From NCBI RefSeq assembly GCF_900105675.1, contig NZ_LT629786.1, forward strand, positions 930,001-994,000: a stretch of 64,000 nt of DNA. Reading direction: 5' to 3'. Numbering within the stretch: the stretch's first letter is position 1; each line of letters starts with the position of its first letter. Of this stretch, positions 36,260 to 44,990 are shown one piece after another. The position numbers were made by a program, and so were the translations under genes. The DNA is from Pseudomonas synxantha. Lineage in GTDB: Bacteria; Pseudomonadota; Gammaproteobacteria; Pseudomonadales; Pseudomonadaceae. Below the pieces are notes generated by a model. The model was given only the letters and a program-made list of their open reading frames with translations, made no database searches and had not been told where the DNA came from.

Positions 36260-38086
36260 ATGAGTCATCCGCAAAACGACCTCATCACCTGGAGCATGAT
36301 GCTGCGCAAGGTGCCTGCTATCGTACGAGCGCTGCCGCGAGTGGTTCGCGGCATGCGCGCTGCCAATGTCACTGACCCCAGGCAACCCTGCGGCTTGGGC
36401 TGGCATTTCGAGCAAGCCACGCTGCGCAACCCAGATGGCAACGCCTTGCTTTATGCGGACAGCGCGATCAGCTATCGCGACGCCAATCAGCATGCCAATC
36501 GCATGGCCCACTACCTGCAGGCCCAAGGCATTCGCAAGGGGGACGTGGTGGCGCTGTTTATCGAGAACCGCCCCGAGTTGCTGTTGAGCGTGTTGGCCGT
36601 GGCCAAGCTGGGGGGCATCTGCGCCATGCTCAACACCTCGCAAACCCATGCGCCGCTGGAGCACAGCCTGACGTTGGTCAGTCCGGCAGCCATCGTGGTA
36701 GGCGCGGAGCTGTTGAGCGCCTATGCGGCGGTGCGCGATCAGATCGGGATCCCGGCCGAGCGGACCTGGCTCGTCGCGGAACAACCCGGCAGCGCGACGC
36801 CCGCAGGCTACATCGACCTGATGGCCGCCAGCGTCGACGGCCCGGTAGACAACCCGGCGAGCTCCGCGCAGGTTTTCTTCAACGACCCCTGCTTCTATAT
36901 CTACACGTCCGGCACTACCGGCTTGCCCAAGGCCGGCATCATGAAGCACGGGCGCTGGACCAAGACCGCCGTGAGCTTCGGCAGCATCGCACTGGACATG
37001 GGCCCGCAGGACGTTCTCTATTGCACCTTGCCGCTGTACCACGCCACCGGCCTGTGTGTGTGCTGGGGCTCGGCGATTATTGGCGCGTCCGGCTTCGCCA
37101 TCCGGCGCAAATTCAGTGCCAGCCAGTTCTGGGACGATGCGCGCAGGTTCAACGCGACCACCCTTGGCTACGTCGGCGAGTTGTGCCGCTACTTGCTCGA
37201 CCAGCCGCCCAGCGAACAGGATCGCGATAACCGTGTGACCAAGATGGTCGGCAATGGCCTGCGCCCCGGTGTGTGGGCAACGTTCAAGCAGCGTTATGGG
37301 GTCGAGCATATCTGCGAACTGTATGCCGCCAGCGACGGCAATATCGGCTTCACCAATGTGCTGAATTTCGACAACACCATCGGCTTTTGCCTGCAGCATT
37401 GGGCGCTGGTGGATTACGCCCACGACACGAATGAGCCGCTGCGCGGCAGTGACGGGTTCATGCACAAGGTCGCCACCGGCGGCCAGGGCCTGTTGCTGGC
37501 GCGAATCGATGAGAAATCGCCTTTCGATGGCTATACCGACCCCGCAAAGAATCGCAAGGTGGTGCTGACCGACGTGTTCGAAAAGGGCGACCGCTATTTC
37601 AACACCGGCGACCTGGTGCGTAGCATTGGCTTTGGCCACGCGCAATTTGTCGATCGCCTGGGCGATACCTATCGCTGGAAGGGCGAAAACGTCTCGACCA
37701 CCGAAGTGGAAAACGTCCTGCTGCAACACCCGCAGATCGCCGAGGTGGTGGCCTACGGTGTCGAGATCGAAAACACCAATGGTCGTGCAGGCATGGTCGC
37801 CATCACCCCCAGCGAATCGCTGGCCGCCCTGGACATGCGCCAATTGTTGCAATTCGCCCACGGGCAGTTGCCGCATTATGCGGTGCCGCTGTTCCTGCGT
37901 ATCAAGGTAAAGATGGAAACCACCGGCACCTTCAAGTACCAGAAAGTGAAGCTCAAGGAGGAGGCGTTCGACCCGGACAAGGTCGGCAATGATCCGGTCT
38001 ACGCCTGGTTGCCAGGTACGGACAGCTACGTGCCCGTCACCGGGCAGTTGTTGGCGCAGATCCAGGGCGGGCAGTTGCGTTATTGA
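36260..38086 (+). CDS. Long-chain acyl-CoA synthetase (FadD6/FATP-like)
   Basis: A 608-residue AMP-forming acyl-CoA synthetase. The ATP/AMP motif YTSGTTGLPKAGIMKHGR lies near residue 217, the second motif YAASDGNIGF near 355, FNTGDLV near 450 and the family-typical KWKGENVSTTEVEN-like RWKGENVSTTEVEN near 473. The layout is that of the fatty-acid-transport-protein group of very-long-chain synthetases, as seen for FadD6-like proteins. The start at 36260 (MSHPQNDL) lies within a longer frame that begins at 36203. No pathway partner is adjacent; fatty-acid activation is the safe call. Confidence 0.88.
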   Translation: MSHPQNDLITWSMMLRKVPAIVRALPRVVRGMRAANVTDPRQPCGLGWHFEQATLRNPDGNALLYADSAISYRDANQHANRMAHYLQAQGIRKGDVVALFIENRPELLLSVLAVAKLGGICAMLNTSQTHAPLEHSLTLVSPAAIVVGAELLSAYAAVRDQIGIPAERTWLVAEQPGSATPAGYIDLMAASVDGPVDNPASSAQVFFNDPCFYIYTSGTTGLPKAGIMKHGRWTKTAVSFGSIALDMGPQDVLYCTLPLYHATGLCVCWGSAIIGASGFAIRRKFSASQFWDDARRFNATTLGYVGELCRYLLDQPPSEQDRDNRVTKMVGNGLRPGVWATFKQRYGVEHICELYAASDGNIGFTNVLNFDNTIGFCLQHWALVDYAHDTNEPLRGSDGFMHKVATGGQGLLLARIDEKSPFDGYTDPAKNRKVVLTDVFEKGDRYFNTGDLVRSIGFGHAQFVDRLGDTYRWKGENVSTTEVENVLLQHPQIAEVVAYGVEIENTNGRAGMVAITPSESLAALDMRQLLQFAHGQLPHYAVPLFLRIKVKMETTGTFKYQKVKLKEEAFDPDKVGNDPVYAWLPGTDSYVPVTGQLLAQIQGGQLRY

Positions 38087-38192
38087 TTCTGGCTATGGCG
38101 GCTTTTGACAAAAAAGCCATGACACTGGGGAACTCCCTCGCAACACTGAGCGCCTTATTCAATTACATAAGCCGCCTCAGCAAGGAGCCCCC

Positions 38193-38708
38193 ATGTCAGA
38201 CCAGCCCAAACAAATGACCGAAGACGAAGCTGCCGAGTTTGCCGAGCAGGTCTTCGACGTTGCCCGCCGCGGTGACGCCGCCATGCTCGCGGCGTTGTTG
38301 GCAAAGGGCTTGCCGGCCAACTTTCGTAATCACAATGGCGATACCTTATTGATGCTCGCGGCCTACCACGGCCACCCCGAGGCGGTAAAAGTACTGCTGG
38401 AACACCAGGCCGACCCCTTGATCGCCAACGACAAGAACCAGTTGCCGATTGCCGGCGCGGCGTTCAAAGGCAACCTGCCGGTGGTGCAGGCGCTGATCGA
38501 CGGCGGCACACCGGTTGAGGCGGCGTCGTCGGACGGGCGTACGGCCTTGATGATGGCGGCGATGTTCAATCGCGTTGAAATGGTGGATTACCTGCTCAGT
38601 AAGGGCGCAAACCCCAAGGCCACCGATGCACAGGGTGCCACTGCGCTGGCGGCGGCAAAGACCATGGGCGCGGTGGATACGGCGGCGCAGTTGCAGAAAC
38701 TGGTGTAG
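38193..38708 (+). CDS. Ankyrin-repeat protein
   Basis: A 171-residue protein with about four ankyrin repeats (about residues 33-160): NFRNHNGDTLLMLAAYHGHPEAVKVLLEHQ, PLIANDKNQLPIAGAAFKG, AASSDGRTALMMAAMFNRVEMVDYLLSKG and ATDAQGATALAAAK. No signal peptide. A protein-binding role in the cytoplasm is likely. In Pseudomonas a similar gene (ankB) neighbours a catalase; no catalase is here. An AAGGAG site precedes the ATG. Confidence 0.88.
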   Translation: MSDQPKQMTEDEAAEFAEQVFDVARRGDAAMLAALLAKGLPANFRNHNGDTLLMLAAYHGHPEAVKVLLEHQADPLIANDKNQLPIAGAAFKGNLPVVQALIDGGTPVEAASSDGRTALMMAAMFNRVEMVDYLLSKGANPKATDAQGATALAAAKTMGAVDTAAQLQKLV

Positions 38709-38748
38709 GCTACGCGCCCTCCAAAACCCGCCCGCCATAGGATCGCCC

Positions 38749-39279
38749 ATGAAAACCGCCCTCGTCGAACTCATCAGCAAAATCAGCGCCGGCGTCATGG
38801 GCGACGATGAGGTCGTGCGTATCGCCGAAGAAGCGGCCCAGGCCTACGCGGACCCGGCGGCGTTCCTGGCGGCCAACCCGGATATCAACTACGACGACAG
38901 CTTCCCGATCCCGCTGGGTGAATGGGTGGTGGTCGGTAGCTTGCCGGACACGGTGTTGTTCCAGGCCGATACCTATGTCGACCTGTTTGCCCAGATCGTC
39001 GCGTCGTTCGGCCCGGGCGTGGCGTTCAACCTCAAGCCCAAGCAATTGGCCAAGACCGAAGACCTGACTGCGCTGAACCGTATCCAGATCCAGATGAGTG
39101 CCCTGAGCCCGGAAGACGGCGGTTATGTGCTGATGAACTTCAGCCAGTTGCTGGACGACGAGATCCAGGCGGTACTGGTATTTGGCAACGACCTGCCACG
39201 GGTGCTGGAGTTGTGCGCCGAAGTCGGCATCAAGGCCGAGCCATCCCTGGAAGCCTTGAAGATTGCCGTACACGTCTGA
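38749..39279 (+). CDS. Hypothetical protein
   Basis: A 176-residue acidic protein starting MKTALVELISKISAGVMGDDEVV. Predicted alpha/beta, with no signal peptide, membrane helix or recognised motif. The hydrophobic stretches (EWVVVGSLPDTVLFQ, EIQAVLVFGNDLPRVLELC) look like a folded globular core. It starts 41 bp after the ankyrin gene and is probably in the same transcript. Confidence 0.6.
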   Translation: MKTALVELISKISAGVMGDDEVVRIAEEAAQAYADPAAFLAANPDINYDDSFPIPLGEWVVVGSLPDTVLFQADTYVDLFAQIVASFGPGVAFNLKPKQLAKTEDLTALNRIQIQMSALSPEDGGYVLMNFSQLLDDEIQAVLVFGNDLPRVLELCAEVGIKAEPSLEALKIAVHV

Positions 39280-39347
39280 AAATAAAACGGAACCCCCGCC
39301 AGGCCTGGCTATCCTACAAGGGCATGCCCTCACTTAGGAGCGACACC

Positions 39348-39539
39348 ATGGGTTCCACTTTTAATGGCCTGATTGGCCTGATCATCCTCGCGCTGGATAT
39401 CTGGGCGATCATCAACGTGTTCAAAAGCGGCGCGAGCACGGGCGCCAAGGTGCTGTGGATCTTGTTGATCCTGTTGTTGCCGGTACTGGGCCTGATCATC
39501 TGGGCGATTGCCGGGCCACGCGGTAACGTGCGGATCTGA
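39348..39539 (+). CDS. Small PLDc_N-type membrane protein
   Basis: A 63-residue protein with two hydrophobic helices (about 6-24, NGLIGLIILALDIWAIINVF, and 34-57, KVLWILLILLLPVLGLIIWAI). It matches the short PLDc_N membrane module found before phospholipase D-like domains and in stand-alone proteins. The start at 39348 is preceded by TAGGAGCGACACC. No function assigned. Confidence 0.72.
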   Translation: MGSTFNGLIGLIILALDIWAIINVFKSGASTGAKVLWILLILLLPVLGLIIWAIAGPRGNVRI

Positions 39540-39615
39540 AGCCGCCGTAGAGGCGGTGCAGCGCGGCTGGGTCTACGGTGCGTCTGATGCACCGCAGGCG
39601 CAGCCGCGTAGCTGG

Positions 39616-40761
39616 TCACGCTGCCTGTGACAATCGAGCCAGCGCTCTGCGGAAGCCATCCACCTTGTTCGCATCCCCGCGGGTCCTGTGGGTAATAACG
39701 CCATAGGCGTAAGGAAGCAGCCCCTCCAGCCAGTCTCGAGGGCGTGCCTCGACGCTATCGTCCAGGGTCGCGACGACCCAGTCCGGCAACCATGACATAT
39801 CGCGATCAGAGAAGTTGACCTCACCTGCGATCAGCAATGCCAGAGTGGTGCGCAGCGATGATGGGTCTTTCAGCAGGCGCTCCTGCAGTGCCAGGCAAGC
39901 TTGCGGGTGATCCAGCAGCTCAAGCAGATCGCCGGGTTTGTCCAGCACCAACGGCGGCACAAGCAGTGCGGACAAGGCCGGTAACGCACCCACCCAACGT
40001 TTATGCACCTCCCGATCAATCCCTGCGAAGTCCAGTGCTGGCGGTACATTCGGCGTGTCTTGGATAACCGTTGGCGTCAGGTAGCGCAGGCGAAGGCCCA
40101 TGAGGTCCATGAACAGCCGGTCACTGACACACAACGACCCCACGGCTGCAGTGGTGGAGGGCGGTGGGCCGATGATGAACGTCGCATTGCGTCGGTGGGG
40201 CAGGTGGTGAATGTCGCCCCAGCTGTCATTCAGGCGCTTGGCCAGCCAGGCCTGCGGCGTAGAACCTATGAACGGCTCAAGGTTCATGGGCACGCCAAAA
40301 CCGTTGAATACCACATGACCGCGAGGGTTCAGGCGGCTTTTGAGCCGTTGGTGAAAACCCTGATCAAACACGATCGGGGCGTAACCCTCCTCGGTGTAGA
40401 GATCGACGATGATCACATCGAACCGCTCGGAGGTCGCGCCCAGGAAGTGCGCGGCATCGTCGACCACACTGTCAAAGCGCAGATGCGCTGCCAGTCGGTT
40501 GCGGTTTTCCAGGCTTCGCACGGCGGCGGTCTCGTCCAGGTCGACGGCCAACAGGCGGGTCACCCGGGTACTGGCTGCGATGGGCGCCAGCGCCACGCCA
40601 TCCGAAAGCCCCAGCATCAACACCGAGATGCCCGCCTTCGATGGGTCGCCCAGGAAGCCGATGCAACCCATGTCGTCATAATATTGGCCGCAGAAGATCT
40701 GTTCATGGCGAGCGGGTTCAAGCCGGTCCTTGAGGTCTGGCGTGGTCAAAGGCAACTCCAT
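39616..40761 (-). CDS. Spermidine-synthase-like (SAM-binding) protein in the YcaO operon
   Basis: A 381-residue protein; the last gene of the operon. The N-terminal half looks like a class I methyltransferase or aminopropyltransferase: the nucleotide loop VLMLGLSDGVALAP near residue 46, acidic end of strand 2 in LLAVDLDETAAV near 68 and a motif IIVDLYTEEGY near 113, as in SpeE-type enzymes. The C-terminal 180 residues are helical and unfamiliar. The frame is open to 41277 but would run far into the MFS gene, so the start at 40761 was used. In context it may methylate the peptide product or act on a small molecule. The substrate is unknown. Confidence 0.65.
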   Translation of the reverse strand: MELPLTTPDLKDRLEPARHEQIFCGQYYDDMGCIGFLGDPSKAGISVLMLGLSDGVALAPIAASTRVTRLLAVDLDETAAVRSLENRNRLAAHLRFDSVVDDAAHFLGATSERFDVIIVDLYTEEGYAPIVFDQGFHQRLKSRLNPRGHVVFNGFGVPMNLEPFIGSTPQAWLAKRLNDSWGDIHHLPHRRNATFIIGPPPSTTAAVGSLCVSDRLFMDLMGLRLRYLTPTVIQDTPNVPPALDFAGIDREVHKRWVGALPALSALLVPPLVLDKPGDLLELLDHPQACLALQERLLKDPSSLRTTLALLIAGEVNFSDRDMSWLPDWVVATLDDSVEARPRDWLEGLLPYAYGVITHRTRGDANKVDGFRRALARLSQAA

Positions 40762-40790
40762 TTGCAAGTGGTGGGTGATGACGAGACGCG

Positions 40791-42095
40791 TCAGCGCGCG
40801 AACGCTGCCGGGTATTTTTCCAGGTAGGCATCGCTCAGTTGCGTGTCCTGGGTGCGCATGAACGTTTTGAAGTCGGGTACCAGAAACACCAGCAACGACA
40901 ACAGCAGCACCATGACGCCCAGCAGGGTGATGGTCAGCGCGACGCCCAGATGTGCGATCAGGCCGGTCATCGCGAAACTGCCCAAGGGGCTGGCTGCGGC
41001 AGAGAGAAACGCCACCGTGGCAAAGATCCGGTTGCGATGGAGTTTGGGGGTTGCCAGTAACCTCACGGCCGAGGTGGGGATGTTGATCAGCATCAGGCCG
41101 ACGCCCCCGCAGAAAAAGGCCGCCGGCACCAGCAACGACGAAGACACGGTGCCGACCACCACCAGGTTTAACCCCAGTAACGCAAAGCCTGCGGATACAC
41201 ACAGGTCGCGGGGGAGGCGATCGGATAACCAGCCGATGATTTTGTAGCTGCCTGCCAGAATCCCCAGCCCGAAACATGAGTCCAGAAGACCGATGTAAGT
41301 GACCGGGTAATGGATGACGTCTTTTACGTAAAGTGGCAGCAGGATGGTGAAAAAGGGAAACAAGGCAAAGTTGATCAGCATCGCGACAATGGCCAGGTAA
41401 AACTCGACCTTCACGCCATACACCACCTTGAAGCCGGAGTAGATCATGCGCCAGCCGCTGGTGGAGGGGGCATTGTCGCTGTGGCTGGTGGCACCGACGG
41501 AGTTAGGTATGGTCGCTATCAGCGCCCCGGCGAAGAGAATCGCAACGAAATCGGCGGCAAACGCAAATGTGATCCCGAACCCATAGATCAACCCACTGGC
41601 CATGACGGGCCCCAGCAGGATCGAAAAGGACGACATCACACTTTTGGTGCGAAAGGCCAGGGAGACTTTATCGTCGTGCGCAAATAAAGGAATGATCGAG
41701 GCCTGGAGCGGATCACGTACGCCGACAATCGCGCTGCTGACCATCATCAGCGCGCCCACCGTCCAGGGGTTGAAAGACCCCGTGGCAGACAGTATCACCA
41801 TCAACAAGGCGGTCAGCAAACTGAGCCAGGAAGCCAGCTTGATGATCAGGATCTTGTTGTACTTGTCCCCCAGCCACCCCAGCAGGGGTTTGGCTAATAC
41901 CTCGGCTGCGATGGAGCAGGCAATCATATTGGCAAAATAAAGTGCAGACCCGGTTTCCTGCAACGCCCACCAGGCCACCGCCAGTTGATTGCAGCGGCCC
42001 CCCAGCACCATCAACAAAAAGCTGAATTGCACTTTCAGCAGACGTCGGTCGATGCCGGGAAAACCCCAGGTGATGCCTGAAGAATTTGCACTCAT
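40791..42095 (-). CDS. MFS exporter in the YcaO operon
   Basis: A 434-residue transporter with about 12 helices, beginning MSANSSGITWGFPGID. It has a drug-exporter-like layout with PLLGWLGDKYNKILIIKLASW near residue 70, the loop 2-3 motif. The start at 42095 is preceded by AAGGTCCCTC at good spacing. It lies between the E1-rhodanese gene (46 bp) and the SAM-protein gene (29 bp). Export of the finished product or self-protection is the likely role. Confidence 0.78.
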   Translation of the reverse strand: MSANSSGITWGFPGIDRRLLKVQFSFLLMVLGGRCNQLAVAWWALQETGSALYFANMIACSIAAEVLAKPLLGWLGDKYNKILIIKLASWLSLLTALLMVILSATGSFNPWTVGALMMVSSAIVGVRDPLQASIIPLFAHDDKVSLAFRTKSVMSSFSILLGPVMASGLIYGFGITFAFAADFVAILFAGALIATIPNSVGATSHSDNAPSTSGWRMIYSGFKVVYGVKVEFYLAIVAMLINFALFPFFTILLPLYVKDVIHYPVTYIGLLDSCFGLGILAGSYKIIGWLSDRLPRDLCVSAGFALLGLNLVVVGTVSSSLLVPAAFFCGGVGLMLINIPTSAVRLLATPKLHRNRIFATVAFLSAAASPLGSFAMTGLIAHLGVALTITLLGVMVLLLSLLVFLVPDFKTFMRTQDTQLSDAYLEKYPAAFAR

Positions 42096-42141
42096 TGAGG
42101 GACCTTTGATCCGGAGGGGATAACTGCGCAATCAGCGGCGT

Positions 42142-43266
42142 TCACGGCGCGACCAGCGTGGCGTTGTCAGGAAAAGTCGTCAGGTAGCGCTCGATGCCGC
42201 CCTCAAGGCTGAAGAGCTCCGCGTGTGGGTGGATGCTGCGAACCGCCAGCAGGGCGGCCTTGCTCCTGACCCCGGATTTGCAATAGAAGACGATACGGCG
42301 GGTGGTATCCAGTTCTTGCCGGCGATCGAGTATGTCTTTGAGCGGAATCAAGCGGCCGCCCAGCGAAGCGTGCAGGTGTTCATGGCTGTCGCGTACGTCG
42401 ACCAGTTGAAAGGGCGCTTGTGACTCGAGCCAATCATGCAATTTGTCGGGCGACAGCCAATCGCTGTCACGCCATGCAGGCGTGGTGGAAGCCCCCAGGG
42501 CGGGTGCGGGAAGGCGGTTCCGGTTTTTATGGACGCTCAACAGGTGGAAGGTGTTGTCCAGGCAGTCGATGGACAACAATTTGCCGCTCAATGGCTCCCC
42601 GGCCTGGAGGATGAGTTTGAGCACTTCGTTGGCTTGAAAGCAGCCGAGCAGGCCAGGTATGACGCCCAGCACGCCGGCTTGCGCACAGTTTTGCGTCAAG
42701 TGTGGAGGCGGTGGGGTTTCGAACAGATCGCGAAAGCACGGCCCCCGCTCCTGGGTGGCTTGGTGGTAGTGATTAAATACCGACACCTGGCCTTCGAACT
42801 GACTGATCGAGGCATAGACCATCGGTTTCTCACCGGCGACACAGGCATCGCTGATGAGGTATTTGGTGTCGAAGTTATCCGTGGCGTCGACGATGATGTC
42901 GTAGCTCGCCAGCAGCGACAGCACATTGTCCGGGTTCAGCGTGGTGGCAAAGGTATCGACGACGATGTCCGGGTTCAACTGGTTGACGCGCCGCTTGGCG
43001 GCCGACACTTTCAGTTCGCCCACATCGGCCACCCCATAGAGAATCTGTCGATGCAGGTTGCTCAGGTCGACGATGTCGTTATCAACGATGCCGAGCGTGC
43101 CGACCCCGGCGCCTGCCAGGTACAAGAGCACCGGGCAGCCCAGCCCTCCGGCGCCGACCACCAGCACCTTGCTTTCTTTGAGGCGTTGCTGGCCCTGGGC
43201 ACCGACTTCACTGAGGATTATCTGGCGGGCATAACGGGAGGTGTCCGTCTTCAGGTCGCACTGCAT
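42142..43266 (-). CDS. E1-like ThiF/MoeB adenylyltransferase with C-terminal rhodanese domain
   Basis: A 374-residue fusion like eukaryotic MOCS3/Uba4. The E1 domain (about 1-245) has the ATP loop VLVVGAGGLGCP near residue 34, DLSNLHRQ near 69, and the catalytic-Cys block NCAQAGVLGVIPG near 182. MoeB relatives have PCYRCLF with two zinc Cys; here it reads PCFRDLF, so one expected Cys is Asp. The rhodanese domain (about 265-374) keeps the active loop CKSGVRS (Cys329). It would adenylate the Gly-Gly end of the adjacent carrier and load sulfur on it. ATG two bases after the carrier stop implies coupling; a GTG at 43275 is the alternative. Confidence 0.88.
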   Translation of the reverse strand: MQCDLKTDTSRYARQIILSEVGAQGQQRLKESKVLVVGAGGLGCPVLLYLAGAGVGTLGIVDNDIVDLSNLHRQILYGVADVGELKVSAAKRRVNQLNPDIVVDTFATTLNPDNVLSLLASYDIIVDATDNFDTKYLISDACVAGEKPMVYASISQFEGQVSVFNHYHQATQERGPCFRDLFETPPPPHLTQNCAQAGVLGVIPGLLGCFQANEVLKLILQAGEPLSGKLLSIDCLDNTFHLLSVHKNRNRLPAPALGASTTPAWRDSDWLSPDKLHDWLESQAPFQLVDVRDSHEHLHASLGGRLIPLKDILDRRQELDTTRRIVFYCKSGVRSKAALLAVRSIHPHAELFSLEGGIERYLTTFPDNATLVAP

Positions 43267-43267
43267 G

Positions 43268-43540
43268 TCAGCCACCTGCCACGGCGTTGATCAGAATCAA
43301 CTGCGCATTACTGTCCAGGACGCGGCCGCGGTCTTGCGCACTCATTACCGGAACCCCGTTGACGAACAAGCCCACGAACGGCAGTGGGTGAAGGTCCTCG
43401 GAGAACACCGGGCCAATCAACGCGGGAAACCGCGCGGTCAGGTTGCCCAGTACATCATTGACACACAAACCCTCGGCCTCGTGGGTTTTATGTTGGTCGG
43501 TGTAAGGCATGAACTGCCGGGGAAAGTGTACGACTGCCAT
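43268..43540 (-). CDS. ThiS/MoaD-like sulfur-carrier protein ending in Gly-Gly
   Basis: A 90-residue ubiquitin-like protein. Its last residues are VAGG, and the stop follows the second Gly, so no processing by a JAMM protease is needed. This is the tail used by ThiS and MoaD to carry a thiocarboxylate. The middle (LPFVGLFVNGVPV) fits the beta-grasp fold. The gene sits between the HExxH protein (3 bp) and the E1-rhodanese fusion, its obvious partner. Its neighbours suggest sulfur for the peptide pathway, not for thiamine or molybdopterin. The similarity to ThiS/MoaD is by layout and tail and is weak along the chain. Confidence 0.78.
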   Translation of the reverse strand: MAVVHFPRQFMPYTDQHKTHEAEGLCVNDVLGNLTARFPALIGPVFSEDLHPLPFVGLFVNGVPVMSAQDRGRVLDSNAQLILINAVAGG

Positions 43541-43543
43541 GGG

Positions 43544-44314
43544 TCATCCTTGAGCGTTGTCAGTGGTCAGTTCACTGGAGAACGTATCCAGCCTGGAGGT
43601 GATCAGCTTGCCGATTTCAGACAATTCGGCGGATGCCTGGAGCGTGGCCAGGCTCTGCAGGAAATACTGGTGCAGAAAATCCAGCCGTTCGGGGCGCGCC
43701 CGCCCGGAGCCGCTCGCCACCAGGCGCTGGTGATAGTTCACGGCGCTGACCGCGAACAGGCAAGCCAGCAGGACACCTCGAGGGTTCTTGCCGCCGGTGC
43801 CCGATGGCAGCACGTAGTCGTTCGCGCTGTCCTTGAGCTGGAAGTCGTAAATCTCGGCGATCATGCTGCACCAGATATGCGACAGCTCATGCACGAGCAG
43901 TTCCTCAAGATCGGTGATGCTGGTGAACGCGTCTTCACCCAGGAACATCTGTTGCGGCAGCACCGGATTGGTCAGGCTGACCTGGTGCGTCAGCAACTTA
44001 TAGATATTCACTGGCAGATCGAACAGTTTGCTCCAGTGCGGCAGCAAGGCTTTAAGGTTGCTCCTGGCTTCGGCCAGCATGAACTGCTCGGCGTTACCCA
44101 GCGCTTGATGGGGTGGAAACTCAGGCGCGCCTTCGACGTGCTGGTGATACAGGTCGGTGGCAAAATCAGGTTGCAGATAAGTGGCTAACGGTAACTCGCT
44201 GCCCGCAATATTCCTGCGTACAACGGCGACGAGGGTTAGAAGTTTGGTGCTGTTGAAGTGTGGATTTACAAACGGCAAGCCGTTTATTTCACACAGTATC
44301 TCTGATGGCGACAT
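43544..44314 (-). CDS. HExxH-motif protein of RiPP-type gene clusters
   Basis: A 256-residue protein with the metal-binding motif His142-Glu-Leu-Ser-His146 in LVHELSHIW. No signal peptide, so it is not a typical secreted protease. Proteins with this motif near peptide-modifying enzymes are annotated as HExxH putative peptide modification proteins; some members of that group are iron/2-oxoglutarate peptide beta-hydroxylases, from memory. Which applies here is unknown: it may process the leader peptide or oxidise a side chain. It overlaps TfuA by 26 bp and precedes the carrier by 3 bp. Confidence 0.72.
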   Translation of the reverse strand: MSPSEILCEINGLPFVNPHFNSTKLLTLVAVVRRNIAGSELPLATYLQPDFATDLYHQHVEGAPEFPPHQALGNAEQFMLAEARSNLKALLPHWSKLFDLPVNIYKLLTHQVSLTNPVLPQQMFLGEDAFTSITDLEELLVHELSHIWCSMIAEIYDFQLKDSANDYVLPSGTGGKNPRGVLLACLFAVSAVNYHQRLVASGSGRARPERLDFLHQYFLQSLATLQASAELSEIGKLITSRLDTFSSELTTDNAQG

Positions 44315-44990
44315 TCTGTTTTACCGTCTTCGTCCATGGTTTTAGTTTGAGAAAATCGATCAAGTCCAGACTTTTTATTCTGTAGGCCGAAAAGTTGGCC
44401 AGGGCACTGTCTATGGTGGGTTCCGCGACAGGCAGTGCCATCAAGGCGTCTTTCAGACAACTGAGCGTGCGATGTCCGTACCACATGTTTTTCAGGTAGT
44501 GCAGGGTTTGCTGTGCGTGGGCTGGCGTGATGATTTGCTCCGCCGTCCAGTGCTTCAAAAACTGCCGGATATGGATAAGCGGCTCGCTGAGCGAAAGGTA
44601 AGGTGCTTGTGCCTGGTGCACCAATGTCACTTCGTCGTCGGACATGTCCGGGTCGCTGGCGAATTGCCGATAGACTTCGCCAAAGCCGGTCATTCCCAAC
44701 CTGTCCATTTCACAGGCGCGAATGGCCCCCATGGAAGACAGGCCCCAAATGCGCCAACCGGCGTTCAGGGCCGTCAGGATCTCGGCATGCCCGACAGCAG
44801 GGTGTGCATGGAAAACGCCATCGACAATCGCAAGATCCGAAGGCGGCGATTGCGCAACCAGGCGTTCTATGTCGCCGCGTTTGACGGGAGGGCATACCAC
44901 CAGGTCGTCGCTGCACAGCAGTCGGCTGTCGATGCCTTGCAGGGAAGGGCCCGCAAATAGCATGCAGGTTTCAAGCGCTTTGTTTGACAT
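44289..44990 (-). CDS. tfuA: TfuA-like protein
   Basis: A 233-residue protein of the TfuA family. The core signature is present: LAIVDGVFHAHPAVGHAEILTAL near residue 55, followed by WGLSSMGAIRACEM near 85 and GMTGFGEVYRQF near 100. TfuA is the partner of YcaO enzymes in peptide backbone thioamidation (methanogen McrA glycine, thioviridamide-type peptides). From memory, it releases sulfide from a thiocarboxylated carrier. Overlap with YcaO (20 bp) and with the HExxH gene (26 bp) shows strong coupling. The frame is intact. Confidence 0.9.
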   Translation of the reverse strand: MSNKALETCMLFAGPSLQGIDSRLLCSDDLVVCPPVKRGDIERLVAQSPPSDLAIVDGVFHAHPAVGHAEILTALNAGWRIWGLSSMGAIRACEMDRLGMTGFGEVYRQFASDPDMSDDEVTLVHQAQAPYLSLSEPLIHIRQFLKHWTAEQIITPAHAQQTLHYLKNMWYGHRTLSCLKDALMALPVAEPTIDSALANFSAYRIKSLDLIDFLKLKPWTKTVKQNVAIRDTV

